From contig JAJQJQ010000060.1 of the NCBI GenBank assembly GCA_028622995.1, positions 558,001 through 622,000 of the forward strand: DNA of 64,000 nucleotides. Direction: 5' to 3'. This DNA is from Panagrolaimus kolymaensis. Taxonomy: Eukaryota > Nematoda > Chromadorea > Rhabditida > Panagrolaimidae. Below are positions 23,849 to 33,900 of the stretch, in pieces. Made by a program: the position numbers and the translations under genes. How positions within the stretch are numbered: the first letter of the stretch is position 1; each line of letters starts with the position of its first letter. The notes under the pieces were generated by a model. That model ran no database searches and was not told the origin of the DNA. It was given only the letters and a program-made list of their open reading frames with translations.

Positions 23849-24153
23849 AAGTATGTAAATTATTTTTAATCAATTTCGATCGATTGCATATGCATAATTT
23901 TTTGCTTTTTTAGTCCCAAACTGCAACAGAAATTTATCTTAGTTTCTTAGAAACTTTTTCAGAAAATTATAAAGCTGAACTTCAAAGTTATATTGATTTT
24001 ACTTTTAAATATGCAATATCAAATAATTATTTTTATCCCACTCAAGTAACATGGGGCGGATACAACGCTGAATTATCTAACGCATGGATGAAATTACAAG
24101 ATGAATTTAAAGCCAAAAAACAAACGCGAGAAAATGAAAGTGGACTTATGTAA
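23813..24153 (+). pseudogene. C-terminal fragment of an unrecognised gene fused behind the breakpoint
   Basis: Two exon-like segments with good splice signals: 23813-23850 (TFDFKTFSEYLK) and 23914-24153, ending in TAA. The second reads YLSFLETFSENYKAELQSYI, then YFYPTQVTWGGYNAEL, then a charged tail. Codon structure looks genuine, but no N-terminal exons exist upstream, where the truncated coiled-coil head sits instead. The family is not recognised. Confidence 0.45.
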
Positions 24154-24799
24154 ATAATGACAGGCATGGAAATTAAAAGTTTTGTAAACGCAAAAAATAA
24201 TTTTAAATCTTTTCATCATCGCCTTTGCTTTTGATACGATCCTTTTTTACAAATTATGTATTTTTTCTTATAATTTTTATGTTCAATAAAATATAATAAA
24301 CTTTTCAATATTCTTTTTATTACTCATTTCAATAGCTTTGTAATTAAATAAAGGAATTCTTTCTTCATCAGGCCTAAAAAAACGTTAAAACATAAAGCTT
24401 CCTTTATTTTAAAGTTTTTTCTAAAAATGGACTTATCGTTGCAGCTTGTCAAACGGTTAGTTTGATTTACCTTTTATGTCGTCCTTTAAGGCAGAAGAAT
24501 GATCGCAAATGTTACATACCTTTTTTAAAAGAAGTATCAAAGACAAATAAAGACAGAGATTATCAATTTTTTACAAATTGTTGTTAAACATAAATTTGTT
24601 TCTAATGAATAAATTGCTTTACCGCTAAAATCATCACTTTTGTTATTGAACAACTTTATTGGAAGATGAAGAAGATGCTTTAGATACCTTGCTAGTTTCT
24701 TCAGAACAAGAAGAAAGTTTACATGTTATGGGTATTAGTTGCTTCATTTTAATTAGGTGATCTATTGCTTGCTTTCCTTTGTTTTTCAATTAATTATTT
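24154..24799. other. Spacer with a copied piece of prefoldin 3' flank
   Basis: The part 24578-24685 matches 10985-11095 in reverse orientation. An AATAAAATATAATAAA region near 24285 could end the fragment gene upstream. Otherwise no feature was seen. Confidence 0.5.
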
Positions 24800-25188
24800 T
24801 TTAAATAAACGCTGAAATTCCTCTTAATTAAAAATATACTATTATGAAATAATAATAAAAAAAGTAGGTATGAAGATAAGTGAAAGAAGGTGTTTAAATT
24901 CAGAGAAGTTGCATGAAAATGTGGAACAGTTTCAAACAAGAAGCTATCAATAAATGGTCAAAAGCTTAATTCTATTGTTCTAAAAATAACAGAACTTTAT
25001 GAATTCCAAAAAGCTTTGAAACACTTTGAGGTCTCATTACGATTGTTTGCAAATTACCGTAAAACTTATGAAAGTTTTATTTTGCAACAAACAAAAAATT
25101 TTTTTCTTGAAAACGTGTTTCACTTGTCCTATTTTTTCGCTCTTATATTTTTTTACACTTTTCTATTTCAGGTACTGTGTTATTAAAT
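24800..25188 (+). repeat. Duplicated promoter of the FLYWCH-like gene
   Basis: Inverted copy of 8737-9250, colinear up to the acceptor and start codon (TTTCAG then GTACTGTGTTATTAAAT then ATG). Confidence 0.7.
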
Positions 25189-27482
25189 ATGAGTGCTCAA
25201 AATGCTCCTCCTCGATGCACACTTGCTAGTTGCACGATTCTTTATGAAATGATTGAAGAAGAAAGAGATCGACTTAATAAAAAAATTTTTGATTTAAAAT
25301 TACAAATGAATGAAATGAAACAAACCCTTGAAAAAGAAAGAGCTGCTGCTATCGAAGATGGTTTAAAGAAAGCTGAAGAAAATGATTTGTTGAATCAACG
25401 CGAAATTCAGACGAATCTCGAAAAGGTAATTATTTTTTATTCTTGTAATGACCTTCCAAAGTTGTTATTTTTTAGATTTCAAAGCAATTCCAAGATGAAC
25501 AAAGCGCTTTTAAACTTAAAGTTGATGAACTTGAGCAGATAATCGAAAAAGAGAAAGCTGAAAAGCTGAGTGTTAAACGTGATCTTGAAAAAGAAAAAGA
25601 AGCTTCCAAAGCAAAGTTGAGCAAAAATGACGAAGAATTATCTCTTCTTCGAGCTGATAAGAGCAAACTTTTGATTGTGGTAAGTATTATGTTGATGGAA
25701 TATTAGTAACTACTACTTTATTATTTTAGAATCAACAACTTAAAGTCGACAATAAAGATTTACAAGATCAAATTAATGGACTCGAAGTTAAAGCAATCCA
25801 AGCGTCATCTCTCAATAATGAACAGCAAGAAAAGGTATTATTCTTTTAAACTTTTAAACTTATCCTTACACAGCGCAATCATTTTCAATCAAAGTCGAAG
25901 TACAAATGGCCAAACGCAACTTGCAATTTTTGGATTTTTTAATTATTTTTTAATAGTTAATGTCTAATTAAAAATCTTGGAATGGGTTTAAAAAAATTCT
26001 GTTCCAGACGTTTTTTAAGTTAGATATTTATCTATCGTTTCGTGCAAACAAATTTTAATTTCGTCGAACTAACAAAATTTTAGACCTTCAAGACTTTTTG
26101 CGTCCACCTCTACTCCGCCATGATTACGCTGTGCTTAGTACACTTTCAATATTTTAGATTACTAATTTGGAACATGAACTTCAAGCTTCAAAAGAAACAT
26201 TGAACAAAGTTGCTCGAGCTATCAATACAAATATCTTGGATCTAGTAATAGTTTAAATATTTATTTAAATAATAATTACAATATTTTAATTCAATTTTTA
26301 GATTAATGGAAAACAACAAACTGACCAAGTCGCTCCTCTTGCTCCTGTTTCTTCTCAATCATTCTTTGACAACTCTTTTGATGGTTTTTCTACAGAAGAT
26401 CAACAATCTCTGGGTGCTGAACCTCTCAATGTTAGCAAGAACTCAACGAACGATGAAGTTGATGCTAAGCAAGTTTCCGAAGCCGCTATTACTAAACTTC
26501 CTTCTTTTTCTCGTGGCCATGTCTCTGCAAATGGAAGTTCATCTCCACAAGTTCAACCTGTTTCCGAAGATGTTGAATCTCCTATTGTCAACAGTCCAAG
26601 TCGTGTTACTCCTGTTTCACAAATGGTATCTTTTTTACATTTTGGGTTTTTTTAGCTTCAAAGAGACGGAGTTGGTTATAATAGTAAACTCAAGTTCGAT
26701 GTTCGACCACTTGAAAAAATATAAACATATTTCCAATAAATAACGATTATGTTTTCAGACTTACAAGCGAAAAACTTCTTCACCTGCTGCAATTCATCCT
26801 ATAAAGAAGACGAAAAAAAATTCAAGAAGACAAAACAATGGTAATGACGAATTAGATTTATATAGTGTTCGTCCCTTTGATAGTCTTTTTAAAATATTCG
26901 ATGCTAAATCTTCTGCTGGAGTTCGTCAAAATCCTTCTATTTCTCCTAATGTAATAACTTTATATTCTTTTTATTAAATATATTTTTTTGTTTTTTAGCT
27001 TAGAAACAGAACATCTTCTTTAACATACAATGATGATACTCAATCATATTCTGATGAGGCTGATAATTACAGTGATAGCGAAGAAACCTCAACTGGAATG
27101 AATCGTAATAAGTAAGCTTAATATTATAATTGAATTGTCATTATTGTTTTTTAGACTTTCATTAAGATCTCGTAGCTGTGTTGCTCCTAAATCAATCAAA
27201 CACAAATTTGCTGCTAACGAGTACGAATTTCAGCCATGTAAAAAATATGACAAAGTCGTTCTTTTTGCTCCTGAAAACAAGTGTTACCACTATCATTATC
27301 AAGCTGCCAATAAAAATTATCGTTGTTCTGGATGCCATTACAAAAAGAAACACAACGTCTGTGGAACAATTGAACATGATGAAAATGATAAAGAATACTT
27401 TTGGGTATCTAAAGATCATGTTTGCAAGCCTCGTGTGTACAAACCTGATAAAATTATCAAAGCCGATGCTCATCAATTTTAA
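25189..27482 (+). pseudogene. FLYWCH-like coiled-coil gene, inverted copy, splice donor lost
   Basis: Exons by comparison with the gene at 6345-8736: 25189-25425, 25476-25679, 25730-25834, 26158-26244, 26302-26625, 26656-26712, 26759-26950, 26999-27111, 27155-27482. Every junction keeps GT-AG and phase except one: after exon 6 the donor GTAAAAATC of both paralogs reads GAAAAAATA here (26713). Without splicing, the frame ends at 26722-26724 and the zinc finger is lost. With a rare GA-AG splice, a protein with a single FLYWCH-like finger (YRCSGC ... HVCKP) would result; the second finger exon is absent anyway. All downstream exons are still open, so the loss is recent or the site is tolerated. 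Intron 3 carries a 265-bp insertion. Confidence 0.75.
25869..26133. mobile_element. Short nonautonomous DNA transposon in an intron
   Basis: Ends CACAGCGCAATCA and TGATTACGCTGTG form inverted repeats with one mismatch in 13. CTTA stands on both sides (25865-25868, 26134-26137). The equivalent intron of the paralog is 46 bases and has TTTAGTACAC where this copy has CTTA-element-CTTAGTACAC, so the insertion is precise. CTTAG with a duplicated TTA resembles the CTNAG/TNA targeting described for Tc4/Tc5 elements; the termini do not obviously match those elements. Confidence 0.75.
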
Positions 27483-27943
27483 ATTCAACCATAATCAATA
27501 ATTTGTTTGAATGTTTTTGTTTTTTATTTATCATTTGCAATGTTTTTTTTTTTTGCTTTCTTGTTTTAATAAATTTTATATATTCCATTTGTTCTTCATC
27601 TTTATTCTCAAATTTTCTGAATCATAATATATGGTAACAGATAATTGCAATGTTAGGATGGATACCTTTTTTTGTAATGATCTCATAGTTTCTTTATTAG
27701 ATGATAAACTTTTTATCCGTTTTTAAAGTGGAACAATAAAGGCTTTCCTTTGCGAATTAACTAAAATTTTGTGGGGATTTTATGAGAGCATGCTTCATAT
27801 TCTTTGTATTTATTATTAATAACTTTTGTATTTTCAAAATTAAAAAAGAATTCTAAAATCAAGGTAAAAAGGAAAAAAATGAGTATCAATAAAAAATATA
27901 AAATAAAATTTCTGGCACACTAGGTTTTATTAACCAAATTTTG
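27483..27943. other. Convergent 3' flanks
   Basis: 3' flank shared with the other FLYWCH-like copies (AATAAATTTTATATATTCCA near 27569), then AT-rich sequence up to the end of the NKAIN-like gene. No other feature seen. Confidence 0.5.
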
Positions 27944-30900
27944 TTAAACGAGTAACCCAGTGTTACTTAAAATAATGGGAGTTGTTGGTGTTGTTGATGA
28001 ATTCGATGGTTTTGAATCAAATTGAGTGGTCGTTGTTCTTTCAACATGACTGCTATCTTCATAACCAATCAATGGCGAAGTGGAAGATCTCAGTTTCAAG
28101 CCATAATCATTGGGTGAAAAATAGTGATTATTTGAATCTGTGGGAATAGCATAATCTGGCATGGGTGGAGGTTGAGCTAAGAATCGAGTGGATGAAGCTG
28201 ATGTATGTTGAGAAGGTAAAGAATTAAGAAGAGGAATGGCAGTAGATAAAGAAATTCCTATGGATTCCACTGATTGATGATGACTACTTGCATGCGGCTG
28301 GTAATAACCAGGTTGCTGCTGTTGATGGTGTTGAGAATATTGAGGTCGATGGCTTGAAAAAGCTGTAGATTGAATTATTGGCACTGGAGGGGATGGTAAT
28401 TGATATTGAAAGGAGGATGTTCCTTGAGAAGGATTTATAACATCATGGGTAGCTGATTCATAACCTAAAAATTCATTTTTATGAAACTCCGAGATTCCAA
28501 AAAAAAAATAACACCAACCAATAATTGCATCAGATTTATCAACACTTTGTTTCACCAATGGAGGCAATGGTGGAGACATAGCTGGTCGTTGAGTAACGTG
28601 ATAAATTCCCGCATGACTCCAATCAGGTGAAATACTTTGTTCAGCTGAATTACTCGATGGATGTCCAGAATCTAGATTGCTATGGCTCGTGGAAAGTACT
28701 GGGGCTTGAATGGATGGAACAGAGTCCTGCAAAAATTGTAAGAAGAGTTTTCCAAAAGTTTCCATACTCGCTAAAATTCTAACTCACCTGACTTGTGGTT
28801 CTTTTGGCTCTCATTTTAATTCCTCCTCCTTGACAATCCACGACTTCTTTATATCGATGATTATTATCTTCCGATTTTATGGATGACCATTCTTCTTCCT
28901 CATTTCCATCTCCATTTCCATCATCGTCTTCATCTTCATTAATATGTTCATGAACTCGTAATAAAGTATTACTTTTAGGATCAAAACTAATTAAAGAAGA
29001 TGTTTTATTATTATTTAATATAGATGGTTTTCGTTCAGTTCGAATATATTCTAAATATTCTCCACTATCATGTCTTTGATGTTCAATGGCTGCAGCTCTT
29101 TGTTTAACTGTGGCAGCAGCGGGAGGAATTGGAGATTCTTTTGATTTCATTTGTAATTGTTGCTGCTCCATGGCTGCTTGAGAAAGACGCTGCTCTGCAA
29201 CGGATTGAATTCGGTTTGAAGGAGGATTTTCTTGAGACTTATGTCTCATTTTAGAATATTGCCTTGTTACTTCATCTTCTTCTGAGAAGCCTTCATCGGA
29301 TATTCGATGTTTTTGGTTTTGTTTTTGTTGACGAATGGGTGAAACTGAACGATTTACTAATGTCCTCTTCTTTTTATATGAAGGAATTACAATCATTGGT
29401 GGTGGTGGAGGAGGACGTGAAGATGATTCCATGGAAGAATTTGTCATACTTTTAGTTGTTACAGATGAATAATCAGAACCAGATTCTAGAGCCTGAAATA
29501 TTTTAATATTTAGAAAGTTGTTATGGCTTTAAAGAGAATCAATATGAATTGGGACAGGAGCAATGAATATTTGACAATAATTAATTCTAAATTTTCTTCT
29601 TATCTCCTCAAAAAAATTTGATCGCAAACATGAATGATGACTCTTTTTTGGTTTCAAATTTTTGTATGTAAAAATCGTGCAAAGAGTGTGCTCACATTTT
29701 TTAGAAGCCTAAAAAATTGCTCGTTTGCTTGAAATCATTGCTGAATATGAAGCAACAAATAAGAAATATATTGATAAGGTGGATTTTTGTTTGTTTACGT
29801 CACTTCTTTATTCTTCTTTATTTTTCAGGTATCTGTGTTGGAAAAGCAACAAGTAGCAGATCGTCAAGCTCGTGATGGAGAAAAGAAAAGGCTTGAAGGC
29901 GAAATTACTCGTATAAAACAACTCAATGCTGACTTAGAAGCTAAAAATAAGAATCACCTTTTTAAGGTTAGTCTTTATCTTTAGTTTTACTTTACACTTC
30001 TTTATTTTTAGATTTCTGACTTGGAAAAACAACAACATGCTACTCCTCTTCTTGTTCGTAACAGAGAAAAGAAAGCTTTAGAAACTCAACTTGCTGAAAT
30101 CCAACAAAGCAGTGATCGTTTTGAACCTCTTGTTGTTAAGAAAGTTCTTCTTATTGAATATCAAAAGGTATGGAAATGTTACTCAACTCTTGATGGAAGT
30201 AAAGAATCTGCCAATCTTTCCCTCTTTCATAACAAGTTGTTGATTGACGGCGATGTTTCTCATAAGAAATTGATTCTTGAAGGTATTCTTTCTCAATATG
30301 AAGCTGATCCATTCATTGGCAAGCATCGAAGTTATTCCTATGGCCAATCCGATGTTTCACATTTACTTTCAAATGTTCTTTCTTGTAATCTTACTGACTT
30401 GTATTTACACAATCAAACCTTAAGCTTAAAAGAATTTGAAAAGCTTGTATCATTTGGAACTATTAAGTATCTTTATTTTCATGCTGTTGATTTCAAATAC
30501 TATCAATTTGATCCTGTTCAAAAAATCCTTGAAAATATTCCAAATATTGAGAAGTTTGCTTAGTAAGTTTTTATCTTTTGTTTACTTCCTTAATAATTGC
30601 GATGTTTTAGTTTTCAAGACTCTAATATTATGAAAGTAGCATTTGATTATCTTCCTCAACTTCCTGTTTTTGCAAATCTTCGTGAATTTAAGATTGGTAA
30701 AATTTCATATCCTTCATTTGAAGTTCAAAGTTTCCTTGCTTTTATGAAGGCAAGTTTTCGTATTTCATTTACTTTATTCATTTTTTGGTTTTTTAGAATC
30801 ATCCAAATGCTCGTTTTCATCTTTCATTTGTGTTTTGTTATGGTGGTAACACGGTTGAATTTCAAAAAATGAAACGTAGGCTAGAATATTTTGCACCAGC

Positions 30901-33900
30901 CGGAAAGCTTCACATTGAATCATAATAATTGTTTTTGTTTTGAACCTTTGTTCATTTTTTTGTTTTGTTGATCCATTGATCACTTTTCATTGTTTTTATT
31001 TTTTGTTTTATAAATAAACTTGGTTTTATATCGTATTCATATGTGTCTATCATTTTTACTATTATATGAGAGTGAGAGAAAACAGAAAGGTACATTCTTA
31101 CTGATATTAATAAACTAGTTAGTAAAATTTTAAATCCATCTTAATCCTACCGAGAAAAGCATGGTATACGGTTTAAAATTCTAGCTCCTTTTCTTCTTCA
31201 AAGTTTTTTGTTGCTTCGTTTTCGAATCACTCAATTCAATCTCTTTCAATCAATGTTGTTCAAGCATATTTTTTTGGTTGGATTTATATGTTTTGCTTTT
31301 GTCTAATCACCAACAATAAAGTATTTATATCTTCTTGTCACAATTGTGTGTTATATGCTACCTTACTTGTCATTATTTCCCAACATTTCACTTTAGCCCT
31401 TTTTTACGTGATAACCATTTTACTTTTCTTGGATTTTGAATGCTATAATAATATTGTTTACAGAGCCTATTGCTAACAATGGAAAATCAAAATTCTGTGC
31501 TTGGATCTCTTCAACCACAAGTGGTTAATCATGATAATGTTCCACCAGCTTTTCCCGAAGCTGAAGGAGTTCAACGATTCAATGGAACAAATGCTAAATC
31601 GACTTTGGAAGAAATGATCGATGAATTGATTGCCGTACATCTTCGACTTGGAATGGAAAACATTGATCTAAAATTTGAAAATGATCAAATGAAAGAAAAG
31701 CAAAACGCTAAAGAAGATGCAACAAAAGCTCTTCAAGCTCAAAATGCTTATTTGATACAACTCAATGCTGGATTAGAAGCCATCAATAAGAAGCAGCTTG
31801 GAATGGTAATAACTTTGTTTTTGTTTACTTTTTACATTCGTTTATTTTCAGATTTATAATTTGGAAAAGGAAAAAGAAGATCTTCGCCATTTTAATACTG
31901 TAGAAAAGAATGCGCTCGAATGCGAAGTTACTATTGTGAACAAAGTCAATGTTTTTTTAGAAGCTGAAAATAAGAAGCACCTTGAAAAGGTAAGTAATCT
32001 TTATCTTCAGTTTTATTTTACGCTTCTTTATCTTTTAGATTTCTGCTTTGGAAAAACAGCAACAAGCTAGTCAACAATCTCGTGATAAAGAAAAGAAAAC
32101 TCCTGAACCTCAAGTTGCTGAAATGAAGCAAAATAAATATGTTCGACCACATCATCGCAAAGCTCTTGAAACTATTGACTCTCAAAACAATGGAAAATCG
32201 CCACCTTTTATCACTTCGCATGGTGATTCTTCTGATGATTGGCCTTAACTTTATATTATTGTTTTGTTAACATTTTTTTCTCGTTTGTTATTGTTTTGTT
32301 TTGGATCTTTTATATGACCATTTTTGCATTGTTGTTTTTTGATTTGTAAATAAATTTGTTTTTTAACGTATCTTTTGTCATTGTCAGTCTAATTATTACT
32401 TAGTTAAGATGCTATTACAGCTCACTTTGTTAGCTGGTATGGCTTTAACATTGAAATTAACATACCTGACTTTTGGGTCGTTGACTGGCTCGACTTGATG
32501 AACTTTTATCACTACTTTTAATATTTCTAATACCACGTTGTTGTAGCTGTTGCTTGGAAGATATGGTCTTTAAATTATCTCCACCAATAGCTTCATAGCT
32601 GCTATTCATATACCCGCTGCTGATATCATTGATGGAATCTGGAGGAGGTGGAAGTTCTCGAGTGTTAGCTTTTGCTTCAGCTTCGCCATAAATAGCATTA
32701 TTCAAATTAGGCATTATTTGTTGTTGTTGTTTTCCATTATTATTACTTCTTGCACTAACATTCGAAGATTCATAAATACCTTTAATTTTTTTCTTTTGAT
32801 TATGATTTCGCCTTTGACAAAATAATATTATTGAAAGAAGCATAGTTATAAATGCAATAATAATATGTATCAAAGCTTGAAACCCTTCAATATTATAATA
32901 TGGAATTATGCAATTTGTGTGTTGAATCCATTGCGATGTAGTTAAATTATAATGACTTTGACATGAAGGAGTATATCGAAGAAAAAAGCTATAAGAATAT
33001 GGAATTCCTGCACTCAAGAGAGGCTTGTTCCTATCACCCAAGATTCCAGCATACCATAAAGTTATAACAACATTATAAGCTATCGAAATAATGGATGAAA
33101 ATGTTAAAGTTAATAATAATGAAAGACGTTGTTGTCCAGCAGCAAATAAACCATTTATGCAACTTAGAATCTACAAAATTTGGATTAATGTTAATTTTTA
33201 CATGCAAGGCTTTTATTAATAATTTTTTCTTAATTTTTAGTATGCATTATTGTTTGTGCACGAAAGGCGTTAGTTAATTTTTGTTTTTGATCCAATCGAT
33301 GCTTATTTTTATATTAATGTTTACAATGGCAGGTTTTTGAGTTTTTTTTTAAATTAACTTGTGAGCTTTGTTATTCTTTTTTTTTTAAATTTATTAAAGG
33401 TCATCTGGTTATTTTTTTTTTACCATCGAAGAAGATAAAACTTCCGTCGAAAACAAAAAAACTAAAAAACTATAAAACGAATTTTATTTTTATTTCCTTT
33501 TTTCTGACAGACGCCAAAAATAAAAATCAAAGTAAAAAAAAACAATCCGACAAATAATAAAGAAAAAATGTGTCAACCAAATGTTTACTTTTTTTTCTCA
33601 TTATTATTTTTTCTAAACCATCATCTGTTTGCTTTTTTGGTTGATTAATTTTAGCTTTTTCCCGAAATCCAAAATGTTGCTTTTTGCGATGATTTTTTTC
33701 GTTGCTTTTTTTTGTACAGAAAATCTTCGAAAAAATCAGCAACAAAAAAGAAAAAACGAAAGTTGAAGCATATCTGATTTCATAAATCTCTTTTCTTCCT
33801 AGATCGCAAAATTTTTTAAAGTTTGAAGTATCCCTCTTTATTCTATCCATTCACACGAAGAGAGATTAGAGAGATGCATCATAGGAAGAGATATTTTTGG

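Noticed and set aside
28465..28518. Treating these 54 bases of the NKAIN-like gene as coding
   Set aside because: Not firmly rejected, but the insert WCYFFFGISEFH is unlike its surroundings, begins with GTTGGT and ends TTTTTAG, and has typical intron length; an intron is more likely.
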